Source: Mesocentrotus franciscanus (taxonomy: Eukaryota; Echinodermata; Echinoidea; Camarodonta; Strongylocentrotidae). Taken from it: a DNA stretch of 64,000 nt. The stretch spans positions 33,731,216 through 33,795,215 of the forward strand of contig CP137674.1 in assembly GCA_037976565.1 (NCBI GenBank), in the 5' to 3' direction. Of this stretch, positions 40,501-46,264 are shown piece by piece. The stretch's first letter is position 1; the number at the start of each line of letters is the position of its first letter. The notes below the pieces were generated by a model, which was not told where the DNA came from, ran no database searches, and worked only from the letters and a program-made list of their open reading frames with translations. Both the position numbers and the translations under genes were made by a program.

Positions 40501-41393
40501 TTCCAGTGTCTACAACATAATTGCAGACTGTAATTTTATCTTCCGATTTTTTATCTTTTGATTTGGAGATTTTTTTCTCTACACTATGAATATCATTTCT
40601 ACGTCTGTAGTGAAACTTTCTAAGGATGATTCATGAGGTTTTTTTAAAGCATATTTGTTTTTATATCACGAAATATCTATTAACCATTCAATACCTTGGC
40701 AAGCTCGAAAGCTCCTTTTGTGTAGGTTCCTCCACCGACGTATGTAATCTTCGGAAGGTCTTCATTCAAGAGAGCACATTTATGATGATGTTTGCCTGCG
40801 ATGCTATTATCAAGCTGGTTAACGTTCAACTCAACTCGATGTTTGGATGAGAATGTGATTATAGCTACTCGTGTCGCATCGGGTGCTACTGTGAAGTCCG
40901 CCAAAAGTTTCTTCACAAATTTGAGTTCATTGAAGAAATTCTCGATCCCGACACTAGCCGAGCTATCGACGAGAAACACCAACTCGACTTGACCATTGCT
41001 CACACGACGGAGTTTCTCTACTTGTTTCTTGAGAAGATACCCGAGGACATCTATTTTAGTAGCAGACGTAGTATCCATGGGAACATTTGCGTTCCTCCAG
41101 AGTGCCTCATAAAGCTCATGATGGGATTGTTCCAGGTCGATATTGAGGTAAGAAAGGGATTGGATGAGAGGGAGAGGTAGCGGATCGTCAGCGGGACGGG
41201 GTTGGCTGACTAAGCCATCAGCTTGAGGGTAATCCGCAAATTCCAGCTGGCGATGTTCATCTGGAAAAGAGATATTTATTCCTGAAGCGAGGAGCAGCTT
41301 TAAGTCTGGAGCTCTTGCCGGGAGTCCTCTCACAAAAGACAATCGGAAACACAAGAAAAGTAGCAGTACACTGATGAGATAATACCTTGCCAT
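2866..41393 (-). CDS. SVEP1: SVEP1/polydom-like extracellular matrix protein, 33 exons (whole gene)
   Basis: Secreted mosaic adhesion protein; vertebrate SVEP1 acts in the extracellular matrix, binds integrin alpha9beta1 and is needed for lymphatic development (family knowledge). The exons read in order: signal peptide, vWA with MIDAS DxSxS, Cys-rich repeat, CCP x3, HYR x2, CCP, linker, Cys-rich repeats x3, EGF x6, pentraxin, about 30 CCP, then one and a half EGF. Spliced length is about 10.45 kb (about 3,484 residues once three apparent missing bases are allowed for), near the human length of about 3,570. Most introns are phase 1, as expected for shuffled modules. The stop TGA is at 2866-2868. 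Differences from human: the EGF after the second post-pentraxin CCP is absent and the C-terminal EGF set is shorter. Exons 10, 14 and 21 are each one base short of frame. Confidence 0.95.
3266..3391 (-). CDS. SVEP1: SVEP1 exon 32: C-terminal EGF
   Basis: [18 protein letters not shown] followed by [11 protein letters not shown], an EGF like the tandem C-terminal EGFs of vertebrate SVEP1. 126 nt, phase 1-1. Confidence 0.93.
4303..6331 (-). CDS. SVEP1: SVEP1 exon 31: eleven sushi domains
   Basis: A 2,029-nt exon that completes the CCP started in exon 30 ([13 protein letters not shown]...C) and adds eleven full CCP modules, the last with [10 protein letters not shown] and ending WNDSTPKC. Phase 0 in (TTTTGAAG acceptor), phase 1 out (GTGAGT). 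Fully open. Confidence 0.95.
6619..7346 (-). CDS. SVEP1: SVEP1 exon 30: sushi domains, continued
   Basis: Completes one CCP, carries three full ones ([29 protein letters not shown] starts) and begins another ([10 protein letters not shown]). Phase 1 in, phase 0 out at GACAAG|GTAAGA, 728 nt. Confidence 0.94.
7638..7928 (-). CDS. SVEP1: SVEP1 exon 29: sushi domains, continued
   Basis: Completes the CCP begun in exon 28 ([19 protein letters not shown]), adds one full CCP (CGSPPDINN...C) and starts the next ([10 protein letters not shown]). 291 nt, phase 1-1. Confidence 0.94.
8161..8930. mobile_element. Non-autonomous hAT-like element (MITE) in intron 28
   Basis: Terminal inverted repeats CATGGGTGGCCAACC (left) and CAGGGGTGGCCAACC (right, reversed) are flanked by a perfect 8-bp duplication CTCTACAC at 8153-8160 and 8931-8938. 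TIR form and 8-bp duplication are hallmarks of hAT transposons. 770 bp, no transposase. Confidence 0.88.
8432..8757. mobile_element. Nested hAT-like MITE fragment
   Basis: Inside the element above, left end CAGTGGCGGATTAACG and right end (reversed) GAGAGGCGGATCTAGC form imperfect TIRs. The target duplication is not clear (GTAAATAT versus AATATACA). Confidence 0.45.
9189..11075 (-). CDS. SVEP1: SVEP1 exon 28: ten sushi domains plus start of an eleventh
   Basis: A single 1,887-nt open exon (629 codons, phase 1-1) with ten complete CCP modules, each with the Cys-x-x-P start, an NG or similar turn, a WS/WT near the end and the fourth Cys. It ends inside an eleventh module at GYVLTG. Many N-glycosylation sequons (NFS, NFT, NGS). 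No internal stop or frame shift. Confidence 0.96.
11381..11554 (-). CDS. SVEP1: SVEP1 exon 27: second post-pentraxin sushi (CCP)
   Basis: [14 protein letters not shown]...[14 protein letters not shown], one CCP. Phase 1-1, 174 nt. In vertebrates an EGF follows here; the next intron is only 305 bp and holds no such exon. Confidence 0.91.
11949..12128 (-). CDS. SVEP1: SVEP1 exon 26: first post-pentraxin sushi (CCP)
   Basis: [15 protein letters not shown]...[15 protein letters not shown], one CCP. Acceptor GTAAAG, donor GTTAGT, phase 1-1, 180 nt. Confidence 0.9.
12429..12668 (-). CDS. SVEP1: SVEP1 exon 25: pentraxin domain, part 3
   Basis: [15 protein letters not shown]...[17 protein letters not shown]...[11 protein letters not shown], the C-terminal pentraxin strand block. 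Phase 1-1, 240 nt. Confidence 0.94.
13254..13426 (-). CDS. SVEP1: SVEP1 exon 24: pentraxin domain, part 2
   Basis: [24 protein letters not shown]..., containing the pentraxin RWHHI core and [10 protein letters not shown]. Phase 2 in, phase 1 out, 173 nt. Confidence 0.93.
13862..14063 (-). CDS. SVEP1: SVEP1 exon 23: pentraxin domain, part 1
   Basis: [14 protein letters not shown]...[25 protein letters not shown]..., a pentraxin/LamG-like start. Phase 1 in, phase 2 out, 202 nt. Confidence 0.93.
14835..14992 (-). CDS. SVEP1: SVEP1 exon 22: end of EGF 5 and EGF 6
   Basis: [30 protein letters not shown]...[10 protein letters not shown]. Phase 2 in, phase 1 out, 158 nt. Completes six EGF modules before the pentraxin, as in vertebrate SVEP1. 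Confidence 0.92.
15140..15483 (-). mobile_element. tRNA-derived SINE, copy 1
   Basis: On the minus strand a tRNA-like head with B-box GGTTCGATCCC is followed by a body shared with the other copies (GCCACTCAAT.., CCCCGGTA.., AGCGCTATTC-like) and an (ATT)n tail. Lies in the intron between SVEP1 exons 21 and 22. Confidence 0.75.
15760..15960 (-). CDS. SVEP1: SVEP1 exon 21: EGF 4 and start of EGF 5, one base short
   Basis: Reads [20 protein letters not shown].. in the incoming phase, then after TDFI the frame shifts to [22 protein letters not shown]...MVNEF. The shift lies in a run of four C on the plus strand (15880-15883); a fifth base gives TDFIGGIQCTC, a normal EGF. Length is 201 where 202 is expected for phase 1-2. 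Confidence 0.85.
16386..16499 (-). CDS. SVEP1: SVEP1 exon 20: calcium-binding EGF 3
   Basis: 114 nt, [20 protein letters not shown]...CVCPDGYTG. Acceptor ATATAG, donor GTTGGA (less usual but GT). Phase 1-1. Confidence 0.92.
17056..17169 (-). CDS. SVEP1: SVEP1 exon 19: calcium-binding EGF 2
   Basis: 114 nt, [19 protein letters not shown]...CHCPRGFTG, with the DINEC calcium-binding signature. Phase 1-1. Confidence 0.93.
17920..18069 (-). CDS. SVEP1: SVEP1 exon 18: spacer and EGF 1
   Basis: A short spacer ([16 protein letters not shown]) precedes [16 protein letters not shown]...CTCPAGYTG. The acceptor is taken at ATACTAAG after a pyrimidine tract because it restores phase 1 without a stop; another AG 22 nt further in is possible. 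Donor GTATGC. Confidence 0.85.
18627..18788 (-). CDS. SVEP1: SVEP1 exon 17: ephrin-receptor-like Cys-rich repeat
   Basis: 162 nt, [19 protein letters not shown]...[15 protein letters not shown]...YC. Phase 1-1. The identical lengths of exons 15-17 suggest exon duplication. Confidence 0.92.
19213..19374 (-). CDS. SVEP1: SVEP1 exon 16: ephrin-receptor-like Cys-rich repeat
   Basis: 162 nt, [19 protein letters not shown]...[12 protein letters not shown]...DC. Phase 1-1, acceptor TCAACAG. Confidence 0.92.
20202..20363 (-). CDS. SVEP1: SVEP1 exon 15: ephrin-receptor-like Cys-rich repeat
   Basis: 162 nt, QCIPGTYFD...[12 protein letters not shown]...[10 protein letters not shown]...ADC. First of three equal-length (162 nt) Cys-rich repeat exons. 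Phase 1-1. Confidence 0.92.
20422..20601 (-). mobile_element. 7SL-like SINE with 17-bp target-site duplication
   Basis: The minus strand begins CTGGGCGTTGTGGCGTGCGC and continues CTGTAATCCAGCTAAC, closely like the 5' domain of 7SL/SRP RNA, then has a GGTTCGAAAC B-box. The unit is flanked by identical ATATTTATCTTGTGTGT at 20405-20421 and 20602-20618, a signature of LINE-driven retroposition. About 180 bp, in an SVEP1 intron. Confidence 0.8.
21022..21275 (-). CDS. SVEP1: SVEP1 exon 14: linker region, part 4, one base short
   Basis: The phase-1 frame from the GTTACAG acceptor reads [14 protein letters not shown]...[12 protein letters not shown] and then hits a stop. The next frame reads [17 protein letters not shown]...[17 protein letters not shown] into the GTATGT donor. 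Length is 254, one short of 255. Both halves resemble the matching SVEP1 region, so a single missing base is the simplest reading. Its position is uncertain (about 21150-21200). Confidence 0.75.
22100..22261 (-). CDS. SVEP1: SVEP1 exon 13: linker region, part 3
   Basis: 162 nt encoding [11 protein letters not shown]...LFVNIVVN. It corresponds to the beta-strand-rich linker of vertebrate SVEP1 (IKLIFNITASV region). Phase 1-1. Confidence 0.8.
22858..22927 (-). CDS. SVEP1: SVEP1 exon 12: linker region, part 2
   Basis: Short 70-nt exon encoding [15 protein letters not shown]...NCEDR between a TTCAACAG acceptor and GTAAGT donor. Phase 0 in, phase 1 out. Its three cysteines sit where vertebrate SVEP1 has a Cys cluster. 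Confidence 0.82.
23050..23317. mobile_element. Foldback (palindromic) element with hammerhead-like cores
   Basis: Two arms of about 120 bp are near-perfect inverted copies around a spacer of about 25 bp. Each arm carries a hammerhead-ribozyme-like core; the left-arm copy reads on the minus strand, the right-arm copy on the plus strand. The long ORFs here are by-products of the palindrome. Confidence 0.85.
23108..23150 (-). ncRNA. Candidate hammerhead ribozyme
   Basis: Read on the minus strand: stem I AUCAC, core CUGACGA, one extra A, stem II GUG(U)...(G)CAC, GAAA, then CGUC and stem I partner GUGAU. All conserved core bases (CUGANGA, GAAA, UH cleavage site) are present and stem I pairs perfectly for 5 bp. 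ACGU could form stem III only between two copies, as in the dimeric forms reported for Penelope-like elements. Activity is inferred, not shown. Confidence 0.6.
23519..23637 (-). CDS. SVEP1: SVEP1 exon 11: linker region, part 1
   Basis: Encodes [20 protein letters not shown]...LEEP, corresponding to the SVEP1 region after the fourth CCP. Phase 1 in, phase 0 out (119 nt), which fits exon 12 exactly. Confidence 0.82.
24151..24338 (-). CDS. SVEP1: SVEP1 exon 10: sushi (CCP) 4, one base short
   Basis: From the TTCTTAG acceptor the phase-1 frame gives [20 protein letters not shown], matching the start of the vertebrate CCP after the HYR pair. Near 24269-24276 the frame shifts by one and continues [13 protein letters not shown]...PWDDC, the rest of the same CCP. 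Length is 188, one short of the 189 needed for phase 1-1. An extra G would give TTQGMNC, like human NTGVNC. A shorter exon starting at an in-frame AG at 24274 would avoid the shift but would lose half the domain. Confidence 0.8.
24621..24986 (-). mobile_element. tRNA-derived SINE, copy 2
   Basis: Minus-strand head has A-box-like TGGACGAGTGG and B-box GGTTCAAGTCC. The body includes the AGCGCTTTGTGAGGGCC segment and the tail is an ATT-type microsatellite. The most complete copy in the window. Confidence 0.8.
25383..25622 (-). CDS. SVEP1: SVEP1 exon 9: HYR domain 2
   Basis: Second HYR module with [32 protein letters not shown]. 240 nt, acceptor GATAG, donor GTGAGT, phase 1-1. Confidence 0.92.
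25929..26177 (-). CDS. SVEP1: SVEP1 exon 8: HYR domain 1
   Basis: HYR (hyalin repeat) module: CPTAIST...PTDNSGE...[18 protein letters not shown]...C. 249 nt, acceptor ATCCAG, donor GTAAGG, phase 1-1. Confidence 0.93.
26639..26836 (-). CDS. SVEP1: SVEP1 exon 7: sushi (CCP) 3
   Basis: One CCP module ([12 protein letters not shown]...SWNNKF...AC). Acceptor TTATAG, donor GTGAGT, 198 nt, phase 1-1. Confidence 0.92.
27212..27354. mobile_element. MITE family B (CCCTGTTTCAT termini), copy 1
   Basis: Inverted termini CCCTGTTTCATAAAACTTGT and GACAAGTTTAATGAAACAGG. The interior TTACATTTGATTGGCTA is shared, inverted, with copy 2. Confidence 0.75.
27403..27582 (-). CDS. SVEP1: SVEP1 exon 6: sushi (CCP) 2
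   Basis: One CCP module ([14 protein letters not shown]...HWDGLPVHC). Acceptor TTACAG, donor GTAAGA, 180 nt, phase 1-1. Confidence 0.92.
27941..27971. repeat. (TA)n microsatellite
   Basis: Pure AT dinucleotide run in an SVEP1 intron. Confidence 0.95.
28222..28395 (-). CDS. SVEP1: SVEP1 exon 5: sushi (CCP) 1
   Basis: One CCP module with four Cys and the WSGEGFDC ending. Acceptor TCCTAG, donor GTATAT, phase 1-1, 174 nt. A low-complexity T-rich tract and a transposon fragment lie just upstream in the intron. Confidence 0.92.
28483..28594. repeat. (GTTTT)n and (GTTT)n microsatellite
   Basis: Simple repeat giving spurious Phe/Cys/Leu ORFs. Lies in the intron just upstream of SVEP1 exon 5. Confidence 0.95.
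28597..28803. mobile_element. hAT-like element fragment with internal duplication
   Basis: The right end, reversed, reads CAGGCGCGGATCCACG. The segment GGGGGTAAGAGCACT...GTGCCCAATTC...TGAGAAAAT is present twice (28597-28640, 28670-28720). The left border merges into a T-rich tract. Confidence 0.5.
29055..29219 (-). CDS. SVEP1: SVEP1 exon 4: ephrin-receptor-like Cys-rich repeat
   Basis: Reads CPIGSYK...[10 protein letters not shown]...CVCKDGY, the TNFR/ephrin-receptor-like Cys-rich module found at this place in SVEP1. Acceptor TTCCAG, donor GTAAGC, 165 nt, phase 1-1. Confidence 0.9.
29648..29774 (-). mobile_element. tRNA-derived SINE, copy 3 (short)
   Basis: Minus strand: TGGCATAGTGG (A-box) and GGTTCGAATCC (B-box), then CCTTTGGCAAGACATTAATC shared with the other copies. 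The 3' body is truncated. Confidence 0.75.
30051..30227 (-). CDS. SVEP1: SVEP1 exon 3: EGF-like Cys-rich segment after vWA
   Basis: Contains [15 protein letters not shown] followed by [12 protein letters not shown], the conserved SVEP1 segment between the vWA domain and the first ephrin-receptor-like repeat. Phase 1 at both ends. Confidence 0.92.
30281..30520. repeat. ATA/ATT trinucleotide-rich tract
   Basis: Runs of AAT, ACT and ATT triplets switching strand sense near 30410, giving Ile-rich spurious ORFs in both directions. In an SVEP1 intron. Confidence 0.92.
31187..31355. repeat. GAA/GAG-rich tract
   Basis: Purine-only triplet-like repeat (GAAGAAGAGGAAG), in SVEP1 intron 2. Confidence 0.92.
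31578..31833 (-). CDS. SVEP1: SVEP1 exon 2: second half of vWA domain
   Basis: Encodes KVLQGAR...[10 protein letters not shown]...ALARRALHE, with the third MIDAS residue in LLTDG. Joining exon 1 to exon 2 in phase 0 gives a vWA domain that lines up with the vertebrate one without gaps, which fixes both splice sites across the 8.9-kb intron. Leaves in phase 1. Confidence 0.93.
33272..33595. mobile_element. Second foldback element with hammerhead-like core
   Basis: Arms of about 80 bp (33272-33352 and 33515-33595) are inverted copies with few mismatches. On the minus strand at 33479-33517 the loop reads CUGACGA, a 6-bp stem II (GGAUAG with CUAUUC), GAAA and CGUC. Stem I is weak (3 bp). Same core layout as the 23-kb element. 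Confidence 0.75.
33976..34136. mobile_element. MITE with about 45-bp terminal inverted repeats, TA flanks
   Basis: Ends GGGACTTTTAGATTT and its inverted copy continue through ACACGACGAGAACGTGGACT. TA lies on both sides (33974-33975, 34137-34138), as for Tc1/mariner-type insertions. 161 bp. Confidence 0.8.
34147..34174. repeat. (CA)n microsatellite
   Basis: Pure CA dinucleotide run, in SVEP1 intron 1. Confidence 0.95.
34595..34921. mobile_element. MITE family A, copy 1
   Basis: Terminal inverted repeats AAGGGATAGTTGAGTT and AACTCAACTATCCCTT. The interior is shared with 45781-46264 (TTTTGTTGCAGAGGGCGCT at the left, GGCATTTGCGGTCTTA at the right). Confidence 0.85.
35285..35447. mobile_element. 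MITE with GGGGGGCGTTTCAT ends
   Basis: Left CTGGGGGGCGTTTCATGAAA and right, reversed, CTGGGGGGCATTTCATCAAC form inverted termini. The interior repeats CACCGAC several times. Confidence 0.65.
35985..37206. mobile_element. Element inserted in the satellite array of the hAT-like element
   Basis: Begins CAGGTTCAATGATTTTGAAA and ends with the inverted form (TTTCAATGAACCTG). Flanking sequence is satellite unit on both sides, which defines the borders; no clear target duplication. Carries a 73-codon acidic plus-strand ORF (36331-36552, [16 protein letters not shown]..) that I do not recognise. Confidence 0.65.
36331..36552 (+). CDS. Small acidic ORF inside the nested element
   Basis: 73 codons, very rich in Asp/Glu ([20 protein letters not shown]), then Ala-rich. 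Could be the N-terminus of a lost transposase or chance coding. Its only support is its place inside a mobile element and strong composition bias. Confidence 0.25.
   Translation: MDENILDLSFEEIEEGSTSDSDNDNGDLGDLDLEEDLEDFAEVDGQAQAVGAAAVAAYLHEPAYHSQASRPGA
40695..41393 (-). CDS. SVEP1: SVEP1 exon 1: signal peptide, linker, start of vWA domain
   Basis: Starts at ATG 41393 with a hydrophobic signal peptide (residues 1 to about 22, leucine-rich core). A linker of about 110 residues with no recognised domain follows, then the vWA domain from about residue 135 with MIDAS motif DSSAS and the [10 protein letters not shown] segment. It ends in phase 0 after ELAK at a CAAG|GTATTG donor. The ATG is chosen because the signal peptide follows it directly. 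Confidence 0.93.
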
Positions 41394-43353
41394 TGTATAC
41401 GATTAAACGCGTTCAAACTATGAATAAAACAATGATTTCATCCTCAAAACAGTATCATCCTCCACCCTTCCACCAGCAATAAATCCTCGAATTTAATATG
41501 CATTCCGTCTTCATGTTTATATCATACCGAAGCTGCTGTCTAGCACAGATAATGATCAAATCATCACATTCAACAGCAGGAGCATGATATAAAACAACAA
41601 AGAGAGTTCATTGAGAGTGATATGCAGAGAGCGACAAATCACAGCCAGACTCCGGAAAGGTTGCGTTTATTCTAACAGCAATGTAGGTAGTCGCATGCAG
41701 AGAGCTTTTCCTCTGGTGTAGGATGGTTAAGGGCAGACGGTATAAGAGCACCTGTCTGAAGCTGTAACGGAGTGAGTGGAATCGTAGGTCCATCGCGAAA
41801 CCAGGGGCAAGGGGATTTGTAGTTTATTTCAAAAGTAAAAACATGTTAGAGGTTGTCCGCAAACAGTAGCCTCAGTGCAAACAATAACAGAACCAATGTC
41901 AAGTTCACAATAGCCCGTGTTCATTCATTGTTCTTAACAAAATTCAATTTGGACTCTTATCTGCCAGTTATACTTAAAGTTATAGTCATTAACAAACAAA
42001 AAAGTCGACATCTCCATTCAATCGATATCGATGTTATTTTGTTTTTGTTTTATTTTTTTCACTTTCTTATCCATGATCATAATTATGGAGAAAACGATGC
42101 CCTGAAAAAACAGTAGTATGTATGAAATAAAATGTAAATTGATCGTATGATATCCCCCCCCCCTCTCTCTCTCTCTCTCTCTCCCTCTATGTATAGCTCC
42201 TCCCCTTCTCCCATAATTTTGCAATGAGATGTGACTTATATGCCTACCACCTAAATATGTTAGTCGATGACATATCTAAATGGTCACTAAAGCACAGTGA
42301 CGATGATTACTTGATTGTATTACATACTGTTATCAATATACATTGCTTAACGTCTCTTTGATTGTCGGTTGCTATTCCATATACACAACTTACACAATCT
42401 AAGATAATAATTATGATGGCGATGAGTACTCTTTTTAATTCATTATTTAGGTTCAATGGGATATTAACAAATTACCAAATAAAGTGCAGCAAATGTCTGT
42501 CGATGATTCTGATATAAGTATAACACCACATGATAGTCTCAATCTTTGCAGTTGCGTAGCTACCGGCTGCGGGGTGTCGTAGGGTGCAAAGTTTGAATGA
42601 ATATCTATTTTTAAAATATGATAAAAACACAGCTCATGTTCAAACCTTGCTCATCCTATGAAAAATAAGCCCTTGTCAGTTCACGGTATTCTTACCCCAC
42701 ATCAACAGGGATCTTTCTGGTATCACTTAGCACACGCGCACAGAACGCTTATGTCAATAAACTTTCATCTCTCTCTTTTTTGACTGTCATTTTCACGGGC
42801 GTTTATACCAATCTGATCTGAGGTCAAATGATTTATTCCCGTCGTGAAGCTCCTTGCTACTGCCTCTCAGCTCTCCTTGTGAGGTATGTCCTTGATGCTT
42901 GTCAGCATCCAAACCTTTCTTGCAGCTTACCAAGCCAAATATTACAATTTTTAATCCTTTTAATGCAATGGAACAAGACTATTTCTCCCCCTTTAATTTA
43001 TTTTCTGGGAAATTCCGAAAACTTGAATAAAACTAAATGTATTTAGAAAATTATGAAAAGAAATCGATGGGGGAGTGAATTATTCTGATTTGTCGGTCTT
43101 AAAGTATTATTATCCATATCTTACTTTATAGATTATGTATTTCGTATTAATAAGCGCTATGCAAATCATGATTATTGTATCTCTGTCGACTACACGACTT
43201 GGAGGACACTCGTCAGAATCGGTTTCACTACTGAATTTTTTTCTTGTATACTAAATTTCAACTTATCGATTGTAAACTCTTATTTTACTATCAACCATGT
43301 TTCTTTCTTCTTATTTCTTTATTTTATTTTCTCTTGCATTTTTATTTATAAAA
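41394..43353. other. Upstream of SVEP1: presumed promoter and intergenic
   Basis: The SVEP1 5' UTR and promoter must begin here, but I see no convincing TATA box or CpG cluster. There is a (TC)n run near 42160-42185. No supported ORF. Confidence 0.4.
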
Positions 43354-43570
43354 CAGGCGCGTAGTCAGGGGGCGATGTGGCAGCCCCCAAAAAAAAAACG
43401 CCGGCCAAAAAAGAGAGAGAAGAGAAAAAAGGACGTAGGAAGAAAAAGAAAATAATAATTTAATGAATGGTCAAAGCTTCCGCGCTTCGCGCGGAAGGGG
43501 GGGGGGCTGAATTCAGACAATTCAGGATTAAGAGTCGAGAACGGTACAACAAATCGTCTTCTTTCTCTAA
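43354..43570. mobile_element. Truncated relative of the 35-kb hAT-like element
   Basis: Starts CAGGCGCGTAGTCAGG, contains the AACGCCGGCC segment and one satellite unit in opposite orientation (GAATTCAGACAATTCAGGAT ... CGTCTTCTTTCTC). The other terminus is not found. Confidence 0.7.
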
Positions 43571-43848
43571 CATGGAGATGTCATAATTTCTAATAGGGGT
43601 TTGGGTTTTGTTTCTTTTTCTTTTAAATTAAGTTGATAAAGCTTCACGATTTTTTCATATGTACTATTTCTCTCCCCGTCCCCTTACATCTTTTTCTCTC
43701 CCTCTTTAACCACTTTCTCTCTGTACAAAAAAATCTCATCCCCTCTCCTTTCCTCATGTTCCATAACCACTTTCTCTTTTCCACCAACCCCCCTCCCTCT
43801 CCCTAGATCTCCCTCTCACCTCTCTCTCTCTCTATATATATATATTCA

Positions 43849-44318
43849 TTCCCCCTCTCTGCATCCCACACCAGCTTGCTCAATTTTCGAACGTATCAAA
43901 TCACATTTTTAAAATCTATGAAAATGTTAAATATCCTGATGTTAAAATCAAAAATATGAGGACAATATCCATAAACCTATACTCATCGTCATCATCATCG
44001 TCATCATCATCATCATCATCCTCAGATTCATCCTCATCTGCATTGTCAATATCATCATCCTTATAATTTGTATTTTCAAGTACTTATCCATTCTGCTTAA
44101 TTAATGTGTTAATCTATATCATGAGCTTTGTCTGGGGCTGTCTTATTTTCAAGCAATCTGCTTACAATGACAGTCCTTTTTTCGCAATTAATTTTATAAT
44201 TTTTGATGAAATCTAGTATTTATGACAGTTTATCATTATTAAACCAAATCAAAATCAAATCAAATATATTTCCCCTCTCTGCATCCCACACCAGCTTGCT
44301 CAATTTTCGAACGTATCT
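43849..44318. repeat. Direct repeat of about 48 bp, 422 bp apart
   Basis: CCCCTCTCTGCATCCCACAC continuing through CAGCTTGCTCAATTTTCGAA occurs at about 43851-43897 and 44273-44318. The segment between contains a (CAT)n run near 43985-44030. Confidence 0.85.
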
Positions 44319-45780
44319 CCCGTATCTCCTTTTCAAAGGAAAAATACCGGTATGACATATTCACATTAAAAAAAATCTAATCTTATTGTTAAACACCCTT
44401 TTCAGAATAATGCTTTTTATTGATTCACTCCACTTAATACAAAAAATTAGAAATCAATATATTAACAGAATAACGAAGAGAATATCCTTAATGATTAAAC
44501 AGAATATATATATTAAAAAAATAAAAACAATATGAGGATAATATCCATAAATCTTACATATCGGCTGGGGAGGGGGTACATACCTCTACTCAAGTCCTTT
44601 GTTCTGTTTTGACGGTTGCGAGGTCTGTATTTATTCTTAGGCAAACGGTTTCCTTAAATGGCCATTTCTTTTCAACAATCTTAAAATGTCATCAGTACAA
44701 ATACACCCCATTACAAATGCAAAAACCTCAATTACAGAAATGTTGCTCGCGTCAAAATTTGATTGACGGCACCCAAGTGTGCGATAACCCAAGATATATT
44801 TCAAGGTATGGTACACTGTATTATAATTGATAACCTGCGTTTGAATAGAAACCCAGCCTCGCTCTCATGTAGGATCGCATCTGGACGACAGGTGTAGACT
44901 GGACTCGCTTGATTTAATCTCTCGACAGAAATGGGTTGAACTTTGCGAGTTGTTGATTTTAATTTATGTCATAGTCTGCCCTGTTGAAATGCAATACTCC
45001 AATCGTCAATATTACCTTGTGATTTATGTACAAACATGCAGTTATTTCACATTTTACCAAACGACGAGTTGTGTGCAATTCTTTCTATGAACGGAAAGTA
45101 AACAAAGAATATATTATCGAAAATTGTAAAAAATAATACTAATAATAAATGCATGGGAGTGTATGAGAAATGCTGAAAAATGTAAACATTACTTTAAATA
45201 GCCTCCACAATACTGGGATAATTCCTCTTCTGCATTTAGACAAGATAATTGTTTTTATCCTGGATCCTGTTCATCTTATAAAGCTAATACAAAGTTTTGG
45301 TATGGGGTCATGAATTTGGTTCAAATGAACATATTGGAAGCATATGCGATTTTATAATATTCAGGGATCGCTGTCGCGCTTGAAATCGAGTCCAAAGTGA
45401 TGAAATTGTAAATAATAAACTCTTTTGTTGTATAGCTCCCTCTCAAGACTGATATTACGTTAGCTTTAAAACAATGTTTCTTGACTACAATCGACCTTTT
45501 TGCTATTCCCGTTTGGAAATTATTTATCAGAACTGCATATTCTGAGATTTTAATGGTCGCAGCTACAATGGAATGGCCTTAGGCGCTATTTGAAATATTT
45601 GAAATTTACCGGGAGCACCGGTAAATTTTGATTATTTAATTTTCTCAAAAGCAGAAGTGTTTTAGGGGCTAAATTTTCGAGTGCTTATAATACATCCACA
45701 GGGGCATCCAAATATATCAAAATTTTAAAGAATTACTATCCGTTCAATTTTCAAAATTTCCCAAAACTTTGCTTTACCTT

Positions 45781-46264
45781 TAAAGGGATAGTTGAGTTTT
45801 GTTGCAGAGGGCGCTACACAACATAATTTTTTGTGAGATAATGAAAAACCGAGTGCCAAATTTGAAAGAATATACTATTCAAATGACAAAATCATCTTTG
45901 GTTGATCAAGATCGGTTCAGAGACGTTTGAAATATCCATACATATAACCATTTCTTATACTTGTGGAGCCACTTTTTGTAGGCTTTTTCGTGTTGGTTGT
46001 AATACCGGGTACGCAAAACTATCCGGCCCGTGTATTGTTATTATTAATTAATTAATTAATTAAAGTCACCGTACTTTTTAGAAAGTGGAGCTGAATTGGT
46101 TTGATCGTATTCAATCTAAATTCACACATTTTGGGGTCTAAAATTACCTTCATAGCAATTTTAGGTTCTAAAAGGGCACTAGAAAGTCATAAATAAGAAT
46201 AAGAGCAATAACCATGCACTTTGAAGGCATTTGCGGTCTTACACAAGAACTCAACTATCCCTTT
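45781..46264. mobile_element. MITE family A, copy 2 (longer)
   Basis: Same termini and interior as 34595-34921, with about 150 bp of extra central sequence (about 45970-46120), so copy 1 is probably an internal deletion derivative or this copy carries an insertion. Confidence 0.82.

Larger units (their letters stand above)
31834..40694. other. SVEP1 intron 1 (8.9 kb), transposon-rich
   Basis: Longest intron of the gene. Holds the 33.3-kb foldback, the 34.0- and 34.6-kb MITEs, the 35.3-kb MITE and the 35.5-37.65-kb composite hAT-like element. From about 37.7 to 40.6 kb I see nothing beyond AT-rich unique sequence. First introns often hold regulatory elements, but none can be called here. Confidence 0.75.
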
